Part shown: piece after piece, positions 10,523 to 19,602 of the stretch | How the letters are laid out: each line of letters begins with the position of its first letter | Position numbering within the stretch: the stretch's first letter is position 1 | Assembly: GCA_021784125.1 (NCBI GenBank) | Contig: JAJXTF010000010.1 | Coordinates: 1-34,068, forward strand | Reading direction: 5' to 3' | Origin: Pseudomonadota bacterium | GTDB lineage: Bacteria; Pseudomonadota; Gammaproteobacteria; Burkholderiales; Casimicrobiaceae | Length of the DNA stretch: 34,068 bases | Notes under the pieces: generated by a model | Seen by the model: only the letters and a program-made list of their open reading frames with translations | Databases searched by the model: none | Told to the model about the DNA's origin: nothing | Program-made: the position numbers and the translations under genes

Positions 10523-10635
10523 TTAAAATCAATAAATTGTGAGCTGACCGATCTGGGCGGCTGCAGTTTGCCATTCTACAGCATCCGTCGCCCCCTCATC
10601 AGGCCGAGGCGACCATCCGCCCGCCGAGACGCCGG

Positions 10636-10651
10636 TGTTTCACGTGAAACA
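10636..10651. promoter_or_regulatory. parS centromere site 1
   Basis: TGTTTCACGTGAAACA, a perfect 16-bp palindrome identical to the universal chromosomal parS consensus bound by ParB. It lies 114 bases upstream of mnmG and about 3.5 kb from parB. ParB binding here should load clamps that spread over the mnmG-parB operon and could influence mnmG expression (inference). Confidence 0.97.
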
Positions 10652-10798
10652 ACGGGCGTCGCGCCTGGCCCGATCACGGCAATGCAGCCGCCCGCGATTT
10701 CGTCGCTGCCGCCGCCGGGTCGTCGGCGATTTCGGGCTCTGCCCCGGGGCGATTCGCGCGCCGCCGGGAAGGCGGTGCCCCAGCGGGCGGTCAATGCC

Positions 10799-10814
10799 TG
10801 TTTCACGTGAAACA
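10799..10814. promoter_or_regulatory. parS centromere site 2
   Basis: A second perfect TGTTTCACGTGAAACA, starting 163 bases after the start of site 1. Two identical sites close to oriC strengthen the assignment of this region as the chromosome's centromere. Confidence 0.97.
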
Positions 10815-11553
10815 AGCGGGAGGCCGGCGCACGCCGCTGTCCCGGCTTCAGGCGCCAGAACCCGCCGAAGCGGCCGTAGCGATTCCACGATGCCCCCACC
10901 GGACTCCTGACTGCCGAGGGCGTCGCAGGCAACGAGCCCCCCTCCCGGTCCGCGTCGCGCCGCCCGCGGCAACCATTGGTGATCGCGCCAAGCATCCGGC
11001 CCTCGCGCGCTTCGCTCGATTGGGCCGCCGCGGCGGGCAATGCCCGCTTTCGCCGGCGCCGGGTGGCCGGTGCCCGGCATTCCGCCATTCCGGCAGGCAG
11101 CGTCCCGGTGCCGGCGGCGCGGGCTTCCCGCCTGGGCGCGCGTGCCGCAAGTGCGCGCAACGCTCGACCCGCTGATCCTGGCATTGGACCGGGACGGGCG
11201 CTGGAACGCCTTCATCCGAACGACCGAGTCGGTGGCGCCGATTCCACCCACCGCCTGGGCCGCCGTTCGGGTCGGGCCACGCTTCGCGTTCCGGGCCGTG
11301 CGTCGGTCGCGCCCAGGCCAGCGGGGCAGCGCGGCGCCCCCTCGTCGAGGTGAATTGCGACCTCGACCCCCCGGCATCTGGCGGGCTGGCGGGAAAGCGG
11401 CAATTGTGGCGACCGCAGCGGTGATCGGCATCCGACCATGGGCCCGGCGGCAAAGCGCGCAGGGGCTGCGGCGCGGGGCACGCCCGGCAAAGCGGCCCGG
11501 CAGCGGCCCAGCCGTGGTCACGCGGCCGGAATCCCTGAAACCGGCTATCCGGG

Positions 11554-11596
11554 CTCTCCTGTAAAACAATAATTATTACATGGCGTTACAAGAGAG
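11554..11596. repeat. AT-rich inverted repeat downstream of pckG
   Basis: CTCTCCTGTAA (11554-11564) and TTACAAGAGAG (11586-11596) are inverted copies that match at ten of eleven positions, enclosing 21 bases that contain the perfect palindrome AATAATTATT. The right arm ends eight bases beyond the pckG stop. The region is strikingly AT-rich for this genome. It may act as a terminator for pckG, an operator, or a scar of a mobile element; the sequence does not decide. Confidence 0.6.
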
Positions 11597-11603
11597 TGAG
11601 CGC

Positions 11604-13451
<1,848 letters not shown>

Positions 13452-13496
13452 TGAATGTCGGCGCGCCGTTGGCGCCGCGCTGCGGATGGGTTGAAA

Positions 13497-13525
13497 ACTC
13501 TAGCACGCGAAGCGGCGTGGCTGAA
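13497..13525 (-). promoter_or_regulatory. Possible pckG promoter
   Basis: On the minus strand TTCAGC (-35, 13520-13525) and TAGAGT (-10, 13497-13502) are 17 bases apart, about 45 bases upstream of the pckG ATG. Both hexamers match the sigma-70 consensus only partly. Confidence 0.3.
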
Positions 13526-13560
13526 GCGGCAGATCCGATGCGCCGGCCCGCAGGCTGCCG

Positions 13561-13589
13561 TTCCCGGCGGCGCCTTGCGCGCCCGGGAA
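13561..13589. repeat. Hairpin-forming inverted repeat in the pckG/DUF1326 divergent region
   Basis: TTCCCGG pairs with CCGGGAA; inside, after a two-base mismatch, GCGC pairs with GCGC around a three-base CTT loop, giving 11 paired positions of 13. It is the first of two neighbouring hairpins. Confidence 0.55.
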
Positions 13590-13619
13590 AGCCGGAGTAC
13601 GGTATCCGCAAGCAACACC

Positions 13620-13649
13620 CCTGCAGCGACGCGCCTGCGTTGCTGCAGG
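13620..13649. repeat. Long hairpin upstream of the DUF1326 gene
   Basis: CCTGCAGCGACGC and GCGTTGCTGCAGG form a 13-bp stem with a single G-T wobble and a four-base loop (GCCT). It lies 72 bases before the DUF1326 ATG. There is no U-run, so it is more likely a leader-RNA structure or a protein-binding site than a terminator. Confidence 0.65.
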
Positions 13650-13721
13650 CGTTTCGGCGCATCCTCGCCTTCGGGGCCGCGGCGACGCGCGCAATCCCGT
13701 CAATCCACGGAAGGGGGTTTC

Positions 13722-14336
13722 ATGGCCAGCTGGCGAATCGAAGGTCAGTACATGGAGACCTGCAACTGCGACTACCTCTGCCCGTGCGCACCGTCGCATC
13801 TCACCGCGCGGCCCACCGAAGGTGATTGCAAGGCGGCATTGGCGATGCGCATCGACAAGGGCGAGAAGGACGGCGTGATGCTCGACGGCCTGTCGTTCGT
13901 CGTGGTCCTGCATTCGCCCGGCGCCATGGCCGACGGCAACATGACGATCGGCCTGATCGTCGACGAGCGCGCCTCCGCCGCGCAGACCGACGCGATCGCC
14001 GCCATTGCCACCGGCGCGGCGGGTGGCCCGATGGCGGCGCTGGGTCCCCTGGTCGGCCGCGTGGCCGGCGTCGAGAAGTGCCCGATTCGCTTCGAGGCCG
14101 CGGGGATGACCTTCGCCGTGAAAGCCGGCGAACTCATCGACCAGGCGTGCGAGGGCGTTGCCGGCGCAGTGCGTACGGACGAGCCGCTCCACATCGACAA
14201 CACCGCGCACCCGGTGAATTCCCGCCTGGCGCTCGCGAAGGCCACGCGCAGTGTCTTCAACGCGTTCGGGATCAAGTGGAACGATACGAGCGGCAGGCGC
14301 AACGGCCACTTCGCTCCGTTCGCGTGGGCCGGATAG
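13722..14336 (+). CDS. DUF1326 domain-containing protein
   Basis: A 204-residue protein of the DUF1326 family, whose function is unknown. The N-terminal motif CNCDYLCPC (Cys14, 16, 20, 22) is its most conserved feature and looks like a metal or redox-active thiol site; Cys36 and Cys120 are further candidates. The C-terminal half carries LHIDNTAHPVNSRLALAKA, also family-typical. There is no signal peptide or membrane segment, so it should be cytoplasmic. The ATG is preceded by AAGGGGG. The downstream DUF2182 gene probably starts inside its last codons, a coupling that implies a joint role. The frame is open upstream to 13455, but without a start that fits the family. Confidence 0.9.
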   Translation: MASWRIEGQYMETCNCDYLCPCAPSHLTARPTEGDCKAALAMRIDKGEKDGVMLDGLSFVVVLHSPGAMADGNMTIGLIVDERASAAQTDAIAAIATGAAGGPMAALGPLVGRVAGVEKCPIRFEAAGMTFAVKAGELIDQACEGVAGAVRTDEPLHIDNTAHPVNSRLALAKATRSVFNAFGIKWNDTSGRRNGHFAPFAWAG

Positions 14337-15154
14337 GAACGCAGTCGGCGCTCGACCGCGGCATCGACGCCACGCTGCGCCACGACCGCTGGATCGCCCT
14401 CGGCGGCCTCGCCGGGGTGGTCGTCGTCGCGTGGCTCTATCTCTGGTACACCGCGACCGGCACGGATCAGGCCTCGATGTCGATGCCGGCGATGCCCGGG
14501 ATGCCGGCAATGTCAGGGATGCCTTCGCCACCCCGCGCCACCGATGCCGCCGCGTTCACCCTGGCGCTCGTCATGTGGACCGTGATGATGGCGGGCATGA
14601 TGCTGCCCAGCGCCACACCGACCGTCCTGCTGTACGGGGCGATCGTGCGCAAGAACGGCGCGCGCGGCACCGTGCTCCCGGGTGTCTGGATCTTCGCCAG
14701 CGCGTACCTCCTGGTCTGGGCCGGCTTCAGCGTGGCGGCGACCGTGTTGCAGACACTGCTCGAGCGCGCCTCGCTGCTGACACCGACACTGGCTGCGGCG
14801 AGCAACCGCGCCGCCGCGCTCGCCCTGATCGTCGCGGGCGTGTATCAGCTGACCCCCCTCAAGCGGTCCTGCCTCGCCAGGTGCAGGAATCCGCTCGAGT
14901 TCTTCATGACCCGCTGGCGCGCAGGGCCGGGCGGCGCGTTCAGGATGGGCCTCGAGCACGGTGCCTACTGCGTCGGCTGCTGCTGGGCGCTGATGATGCT
15001 GCTCTTCGTGGCCGGCGTCATGAACCTCGCGTGGGTGGCGCTGATCGCCGCATTCGTCTTCGTCGAGAAGTTGTTTCCCGCGGTCCGCCTCGTCTCGCCG
15101 CTCGCGAGCGCCGCGCTGATCGTCGCCGGACTCTTCCTGCTCGCGCGAGCGTAG
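14324..15154 (+). CDS. DUF2182 predicted metal-binding integral membrane protein
   Basis: A 276-residue membrane protein of the DUF2182/COG5486 family. Hydrophobic segments lie near residues 24-42, 77-95, 118-142, 163-178, 214-234, 236-250 and 258-274. The family signature MMAGMMLPSATPTVLLY (88-104) is present, as are the Cys motifs KRSCLARC (180-187) and YCVGCCW (215-221). After the first membrane segment comes a Met-rich stretch, residues 51-68, with six Met, reminiscent of copper-binding loops. The GTG at 14324, overlapping the end of the DUF1326 gene by 13 bases, is the best available start but has no clear ribosome binding site. Function is unknown; metal handling is inferred. Confidence 0.85.
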   Translation: MGRIGTQSALDRGIDATLRHDRWIALGGLAGVVVVAWLYLWYTATGTDQASMSMPAMPGMPAMSGMPSPPRATDAAAFTLALVMWTVMMAGMMLPSATPTVLLYGAIVRKNGARGTVLPGVWIFASAYLLVWAGFSVAATVLQTLLERASLLTPTLAAASNRAAALALIVAGVYQLTPLKRSCLARCRNPLEFFMTRWRAGPGGAFRMGLEHGAYCVGCCWALMMLLFVAGVMNLAWVALIAAFVFVEKLFPAVRLVSPLASAALIVAGLFLLARA

Positions 15155-15242
15155 GCGCGGCGTCCGGCAACCCGGACGTGACGATGGCGCAGCCAAACGC
15201 GCGTCCGATCGTCGCGCGGCGCCCGCGCCCGCGAGAGGCCGG

Positions 15243-16625
15243 CTATTTTCCGATGCAGAAGCGCGAGAAGATCTCGCCCAGCAGATCGTCGGCGGTGAAT
15301 TCGCCGGTGACCGTCGACAAAGCCTGTTGTGCGGCGCGCAACTCCTCGGCGAAGAGCTCGATCGCAGGCGGTCGGATGGCGGCGTGCTCGCCCGCCATGG
15401 ACAGGTGCGCCGCGGCGGCGGCCAGCGCGCTCACCTGGCGCTCGCGCGCGAGGAACACGTCCTCCGTGGCGTGCTCGGCACCCGCGATGCGCAGCATCTG
15501 CGCTTCGAGCGCTGCGATCCCCTCGCCGGTCAGCGCGGACACCCACGCCTCCACGACGCCGTCGTCGCGACGATCGACGTGCGCCGCCGTGCCCGCGAGG
15601 TCGCACTTGTTGCGCACGATGATCCGCGGCAGCGCTGCCTGGAGCTCGCCGGCGAGCGGCGTGTCCGCGCGCGGTTCGCGTGGGTCGCGCGCATCGGTCA
15701 GCACCAGTGCCAAGTCGGCGCGCGCGATGGCCGCGCGCGTGCGCGCAATTCCGAGCGCCTCGACGGTGTCGGTGGTCTCGCGCAGGCCGGCGGTGTCGAT
15801 GATGGTCAGCGGGATGCCGGCGAGCTCGATCGGTCGCTCGATGGTGTCGCGCGTCGTACCCGGGATCGGCGTCACGATCGCGGCCTCGTCGCCGACGAGG
15901 CGGTTCAGCAGGCTCGACTTGCCCACGTTCGGCGCCCCGACCAGCACGACGGCGAGGCCGTCGCGAAGGATCGCGCCGCGGCGCGACCGCGCGAGGATGA
16001 CGGACAGTCGCTCGCGTATGGCGGCGACCCGCGCAAGCACGTCGCCTTCGCGCAGGAACTCGACGTCCTCTTCCGGAAAATCGAGCGTCGCCTCGGTGTA
16101 CATGCGCAGCTCGATCAGCGCGTCGCGCAGCGCATGCACTTCCGCCGAGAATTCACCGGTGAGGCTGCGTGCCGCGGCGCGCACGGCGGCGGTCGTCGAG
16201 GCGTCGATGACGTCGGCCACGCTCTCGGCTTGCGCCAGGTCGAGCTTGCCGTTCAGGAATGCGCGCTTGGTGAACTCGCCCGGTTCGGCGAGCCTCGCAC
16301 CGAGCTCGATGCAGCGCGCGAGCAGCAGTCGCATGACGGCGGGGCCGCCGTGCCCCTGCCATTCGACGACGCTCTCGCCGGTGTAGGAATGCGGCCCGGG
16401 GAAATGGAGCGCCAGCCCGGTGTCGATCGGCGCGCCCTGCGCGTCGCGGAACGTGACGCGGGTCGCGATCCGCGGCGGCAGCGTGCGGCCGGCGATGCCT
16501 TCGATCAGCGCCGCGATGTCGTTGCCGGACACGCGGACGATGCCCACGCCGCCGCGCCCGGGGGGCGTGGCGATCGCGGCAATCGGTTGCGTGACGGGCT
16601 GGGCGATGGGGCGCGGCGCATCCAT
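15243..16625 (-). CDS. mnmE: tRNA modification GTPase MnmE (TrmE)
   Basis: GTPase partner of MnmG in making the (carboxymethyl)aminomethyl modification of wobble U34. It has 460 residues (E. coli 454). The N-terminal folate-binding domain includes GRGGVGIVRVSG (23-34); the inserted G domain has G1 GAPNVGKS (230-237), G3 DTAGLRET (277-284) and G4 NKCD; the C-terminus is the catalytic FCIGK (456-460). The ATG at 16625 matches the family start better than the in-frame TTG at 16655. It is last in the rpmH-rnpA-yidD-yidC-mnmE series, 32 bases after yidC. Confidence 0.97.
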   Translation of the reverse strand: MDAPRPIAQPVTQPIAAIATPPGRGGVGIVRVSGNDIAALIEGIAGRTLPPRIATRVTFRDAQGAPIDTGLALHFPGPHSYTGESVVEWQGHGGPAVMRLLLARCIELGARLAEPGEFTKRAFLNGKLDLAQAESVADVIDASTTAAVRAAARSLTGEFSAEVHALRDALIELRMYTEATLDFPEEDVEFLREGDVLARVAAIRERLSVILARSRRGAILRDGLAVVLVGAPNVGKSSLLNRLVGDEAAIVTPIPGTTRDTIERPIELAGIPLTIIDTAGLRETTDTVEALGIARTRAAIARADLALVLTDARDPREPRADTPLAGELQAALPRIIVRNKCDLAGTAAHVDRRDDGVVEAWVSALTGEGIAALEAQMLRIAGAEHATEDVFLARERQVSALAAAAAHLSMAGEHAAIRPPAIELFAEELRAAQQALSTVTGEFTADDLLGEIFSRFCIGK

Positions 16626-16657
16626 GCGCGCGAGCTTACCGCGCCCGACTGGCAACG

Positions 16658-18394
16658 CTAGCGCCGCCTGGCCGCGGCCTGCTCGGTCTCGCGCGTCAGC
16701 ATCCGGTTAACGTGCCATTGCTGCGCGATCTGCAGCAGGTTGTTGACCAGCCAGTAGAGGACGAGGCCCGACGGGAAGAACAGGAACATGATCGAGAACG
16801 CGACCGGCATGATCTGCATGACCTTCGCCTGCACCGGATCGGAGATCGGCGTCGGCGACAGCCGCACCTGCAGGTACGCGGTGATCGCGTAGATGACCGG
16901 CAGCACGAACCACGGATCCGGGGCGGAAAGGTCCTGGATCCAGCCGATCCAGGGGGCGTGGCGAAGCTCGACGGCCGACAGCAGCACCCAGTACAGTCCC
17001 ATGAACACGGGGATCTGCACGACGATGGGCAGGCACCCGCCCAGCGGGTTGATCTTCTCCTGCTTGTAGAGCTCCATCATCTTGATCTGGAGCTGCTGCT
17101 TGTCGTTCGCGTACTGCTCCTGCAGCACCTTCATCTTCGGCGCGACGAGCTTCATCTTCGCCATCGACCGCGCCGACGTGGCGTTCAGCGGATAGAACAC
17201 GCCCTTGATCATGATGGTCATCACGATGATGGCGAAGCCCCAGTTGCCGATCAGCCGATGCAGGAACTTGAGCAGCAGGAACAGCGGTTCGGCGATGATC
17301 GTGAAGATGCCGTAGTCGACGACGAGGTTCAGGCCCGGCGCGAGCTTGGACAGCGCCTCCTGGTCCTGCGGACCGGCATACAGGCTCGCGCGGATCACGC
17401 CGGTCGCGCCGGGCGCAATCGTGCCTTCGGCGTAGCGGACACCGGCCGTGTACAGGCCGTTGCCGAGCCTGGTCGTGTAGAACCTGCGCTCGATCTTCGG
17501 CGTCTCCGGCGGGAGCCACGCGACGACGAAGTAGTGCTCGACCATGCCGATCCAGCCGTTGTCGGTGACGTTCGTGTACGGCGGCTTGCGGCTGGGATCG
17601 GCGGCGTCCTTGTCGATCTCGGCGAAATCGATCTTCTTGTACTTGTCCTTGTCGTCGTAGACGACGGGGCCGACGTAGGGCTTCGGGCCCATCCGGGTCT
17701 GCACGCCCACCTGCTTGATGTCGCGCATCAGCTGGAAGTACGCCTCGGGCTTGATCGGCGCGGTGCCCGCGTTCGTGACGTCGAAGGCGACGTCGATCAC
17801 GTAGCTGCCGCGGTGGAAGGTCAGCGTCTGCACGACCTTGTCGCCGTTGGGCGCGGTCGCCTGCAGCTTCAGGTCGAAATGATCGGCGCCCGCGGGCAGC
17901 GACCGGGGTCCCGGCAGGACTTCATAGGGCGTGCGGTGATTGGGAAGCCCGTCGCCGATCAATCCCGCCTGGGCGACGAAGGTCCGGTCGGCGTTGTGCA
18001 GCAGAACGTAGTACGGCTTGGATTTGTCCTCGGCGTCGCGCTGTTTCTTGAGGGCCACCTGCGTGATCGTTCCGCCGACGGTGTCGATTTCCGCCGCGAA
18101 CATGTCGGTGTGGATCTCGATCGCCTGGCCCGCGGGGACGGCGGCGCCACCCGGAACCGCAGCAGCAGTCGGCGTCCCCGCCGCGGCCCCCGGACCCGAA
18201 GGAATCGCGCCCGCTCCGGACGCCCCCGGCGTCGCGCCCGGAACGGCGGGCGCCGCCCCCTGGCCGGCCGCCGGCGCAGCCGACTGCGTCGTCGGTACCG
18301 GAATCGGGGGATTGTGCTCGCGCTCCCACGCCTGCCAGAGCAACACCGAGGAAAAGGAAAAGACCAGCCAGAGGATCAGGCGTTGGATGTCCAT
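16658..18394 (-). CDS. yidC: Membrane protein insertase YidC
   Basis: Inserts and folds inner-membrane proteins alone or with SecYEG; the ATP synthase c subunit is a classical client. It has 578 residues, with an N-terminal membrane anchor (5-22), an Ala/Pro/Gly-rich linker (about 28-85), a large periplasmic beta-sandwich domain (about 90-350) and the conserved five-helix insertase core, starting around VDYGIFTIIAEPLFLLLKFL and including IMIKGVFYPLNATSARSMAKM. The tail is short and basic (AAARRR). It follows yidD by 99 bases. Confidence 0.97.
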   Translation of the reverse strand: MDIQRLILWLVFSFSSVLLWQAWEREHNPPIPVPTTQSAAPAAGQGAAPAVPGATPGASGAGAIPSGPGAAAGTPTAAAVPGGAAVPAGQAIEIHTDMFAAEIDTVGGTITQVALKKQRDAEDKSKPYYVLLHNADRTFVAQAGLIGDGLPNHRTPYEVLPGPRSLPAGADHFDLKLQATAPNGDKVVQTLTFHRGSYVIDVAFDVTNAGTAPIKPEAYFQLMRDIKQVGVQTRMGPKPYVGPVVYDDKDKYKKIDFAEIDKDAADPSRKPPYTNVTDNGWIGMVEHYFVVAWLPPETPKIERRFYTTRLGNGLYTAGVRYAEGTIAPGATGVIRASLYAGPQDQEALSKLAPGLNLVVDYGIFTIIAEPLFLLLKFLHRLIGNWGFAIIVMTIMIKGVFYPLNATSARSMAKMKLVAPKMKVLQEQYANDKQQLQIKMMELYKQEKINPLGGCLPIVVQIPVFMGLYWVLLSAVELRHAPWIGWIQDLSAPDPWFVLPVIYAITAYLQVRLSPTPISDPVQAKVMQIMPVAFSIMFLFFPSGLVLYWLVNNLLQIAQQWHVNRMLTRETEQAAARRR

Positions 18395-18493
18395 GCAGGG
18401 CTTCGGGGTAGCGGTTGCCGGTCCGCCGATCGCCCGGCAGCAGCCGCGCGCGCCGGCGATGTCGGCGGGTTGGTTTGGGGAGGCCGGCTCGTG

Positions 18494-18703
18494 TCAGGGA
18501 ACCGGGTCGTAGCCGCCCGGATGATACGGGTGACACCGTCCGAGACGCTTGATCGCGAGCCAGGTTCCCGCGAACGCGCCGTGGCGTTCGATGGCCTCGC
18601 GGGCGTAATCCGAGCAACTCGGGTAGAAGCGGCAATTCGAGCCCAGCATCGGGCGCAGCAGATACTGGTAGCCGCGCAGCAGGGCAAGCAGGACGCGCTT
18701 CAC
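18494..18703 (-). CDS. yidD: Membrane protein insertion efficiency factor YidD
   Basis: A 69-residue inner-membrane-associated protein that assists YidC-dependent insertion. It has the conserved core [19 protein letters not shown] with its Cys residues, and [15 protein letters not shown] at the C-terminus. The start is GTG at 18703, overlapping the rnpA stop as GTGA. Order and spacing match the standard rpmH-rnpA-yidD-yidC cluster. Confidence 0.95.
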   Translation of the reverse strand: MKRVLLALLRGYQYLLRPMLGSNCRFYPSCSDYAREAIERHGAFAGTWLAIKRLGRCHPYHPGGYDPVP

Positions 18704-19122
18704 CGCGCAGGCTCCGCGGAAGGCGGCAGATCCAGGGACGAAGCCGGGGATCGATTCGCGGACGGCGGAAGAAGTCGCGCGAGCAGCAGCCGAGCCTCGT
18801 CGATGACGAGATCGATTTCGTTGCGCCGGACGCTGCGCTTGACGCGCAGGATCACGTCGAAAGCCTCGATGCCGGGACGCGCTGTGCGGATCATCTCGCG
18901 CAGGCGGCGGCGCAGGCGGTTGCGGTCTACCGCTCGCGGCATCATCTTGCTACCCATGACATAGCCGATGCGGCCGGGCGATTGCGCGGCGCGCACTGCG
19001 ATCAATTGCAGGAACTGCGCGTCGTGACGCTTGCCGGCGCGAAAGACGGCCTCGAATGCGCCGATGCCGCGAAGCCGGTAGCGGGAATTGCCGATGCGCT
19101 GAGGCGACGCAATGAGCGTCAG
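18700..19122 (-). CDS. rnpA: Ribonuclease P protein component, apparent non-canonical start
   Basis: Protein subunit of RNase P, which matures the 5' ends of tRNAs. The RNR motif region is clear ([16 protein letters not shown]), as are the N-terminal family features [18 protein letters not shown] and [10 protein letters not shown]. The first ATG/GTG/TTG in frame is the TTG at 19005, in the middle of a conserved strand, so a start there would remove about 39 residues including the substrate-binding N-terminal part. Between the rpmH stop and that TTG only CTG (19122) or ATT (19113) can serve. The CTG overlaps the rpmH stop as CTGA, like the other four-base overlaps here, and gives 140 residues. 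A sequencing error is possible, but the frame is unbroken. Confidence 0.88.
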   Translation of the reverse strand: MTLIASPQRIGNSRYRLRGIGAFEAVFRAGKRHDAQFLQLIAVRAAQSPGRIGYVMGSKMMPRAVDRNRLRRRLREMIRTARPGIEAFDVILRVKRSVRRNEIDLVIDEARLLLARLLPPSANRSPASSLDLPPSAEPAR

Positions 19123-19253
19123 ACCGTCAGTCTGGCGCGACCTTTGGCGCGGCGGGCCGACAGCACCTTGCGGCCACCCACGGTGCTCATCCGGGCGCGA
19201 AACCCGTGCGTGCGCGCGCGGCGCAGCTTGGAAGGTTGGTACGTGCGTTTCAT
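19119..19253 (-). CDS. rpmH: 50S ribosomal protein L34
   Basis: A 44-residue basic ribosomal protein, [20 protein letters not shown] onward, ending in KGRARLTV, a typical bacterial L34. It is too short for many gene callers but unmistakable. It heads the rnpA-yidD-yidC-mnmE series; its stop is shared with the presumed rnpA start. A consensus-like promoter (19364-19392) precedes it by about 110 bases, with a repeat-containing leader in between. Confidence 0.97.
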   Translation of the reverse strand: MKRTYQPSKLRRARTHGFRARMSTVGGRKVLSARRAKGRARLTV

Positions 19254-19268
19254 TGTCGAAGACCTGTA

Positions 19269-19308
19269 GGTTGCCCGTGGGTTGCCCCTGGGTTGCCCCT
19301 GGGTTGCC
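19269..19308 (-). repeat. Four tandem 11-bp repeats in the rpmH leader
   Basis: On the plus strand the units read GGTTGCCCGT (one base short), GGGTTGCCCCT, GGGTTGCCCCT and GGGTTGCC (partial). They begin 15 bases upstream of the rpmH ATG and should be transcribed as its 5' leader. Confidence 0.85.
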
Positions 19309-19313
19309 AGGGG
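19296..19313 (-). promoter_or_regulatory. Perfect hairpin closing the rpmH leader repeats
   Basis: CCCCTGG and CCAGGGG form a perfect 7-bp stem around the four-base loop GTTG. The left arm belongs to the last tandem repeat units and the right arm follows the last one. Because the earlier repeat units also offer CCCCTGG, the right arm can pair with more than one copy, giving alternative structures. Control of rpmH by L34 or by transcription attenuation is inference. Confidence 0.55.
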
Positions 19314-19363
19314 ACCGCGACCACGCCGAAACTCGATGCCGGGCGATCGCGGAAAAGCCTTGT

Positions 19364-19392
19364 ATTAGAGCGCGTTACGCGCATTCTGTCAA
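19364..19392 (-). promoter_or_regulatory. Sigma-70 promoter of the rpmH operon
   Basis: TTGACA (-35, 19387-19392, perfect) and TCTAAT (-10, 19364-19369, five of six) are separated by 17 bases on the minus strand. This is the best promoter match in the window and predicts a leader of roughly 100 bases for rpmH. Confidence 0.8.
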
Positions 19393-19491
19393 CGCGACTC
19401 GCCGCGAACTCCGGCCGACGCTGCGGCGCGAGTGGTCACTTTCACGCCAGCCCCCATCCGTCCACGGCCCGCTCTCCGCCGCCTCGGGCGC

Positions 19492-19500
19492 TGTGGATAA
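19492..19500 (-). promoter_or_regulatory. Consensus DnaA box upstream of dnaA
   Basis: TGTGGATAA, the exact complement of the DnaA box TTATCCACA. It is the only perfect box seen near dnaA and overlaps the presumed -35 element of the dnaA promoter, which would allow autorepression by DnaA (inference). Confidence 0.9.
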
Positions 19501-19522
19501 CTCGATTTGACGCGGCTACAAT
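19494..19522 (+). promoter_or_regulatory. Candidate dnaA promoter
   Basis: TGGATA (-35, 19494-19499, four of six) and TACAAT (-10, 19517-19522, five of six) with a 17-base spacer. The -35 lies inside the DnaA box. Transcription would begin about 75 bases before the GTG start chosen for dnaA and excludes the TTG at 19507 as a start. Confidence 0.55.
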
Positions 19523-19602
19523 GCCTCCCCGGTCAGAACTCGTGCAAGAAAGCGCGCGGCCGGTCTTCCCGCGATCCGATACCTTCGACCGGCATTCTCC
19601 GC

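Larger units (their letters stand above)
10523..11603. other. About 1.1 kb with no credible protein gene; holds two parS sites
   Basis: Open frames exist on both strands here, but their products are Arg/Pro/Gly-rich, low in complexity, lack ribosome binding sites and resemble no family I recognise; the two parS palindromes read through them as FHVKQ or VSRET. Content that can be supported: the leader of mnmG, parS at 10636-10651 and 10799-10814, a degenerate palindromic patch near 11030-11105 resembling the intergenic repeats common in betaproteobacteria (GCGGGCAATGCCCGC and related), and an AT-rich inverted repeat at 11554-11596. No rRNA, tRNA or known small RNA was recognised. Confidence 0.6.

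Noticed and set aside
10640-11569. 309-codon minus-strand frame through the parS tract
   Set aside because: No ribosome binding site, Arg/Gly/Pro-rich composition, no recognisable family; it merely reads through the parS palindromes.
16712-18964. Plus-strand 750-codon frame opposite yidC, yidD and rnpA
   Set aside because: Antisense shadow rich in Asp, Arg and His; overlaps three well-supported genes.
19507-19602. TTG at 19507 as dnaA start
   Set aside because: It lies between the -35 and -10 of the likely promoter, and the extra 32 residues resemble no DnaA N-terminus.
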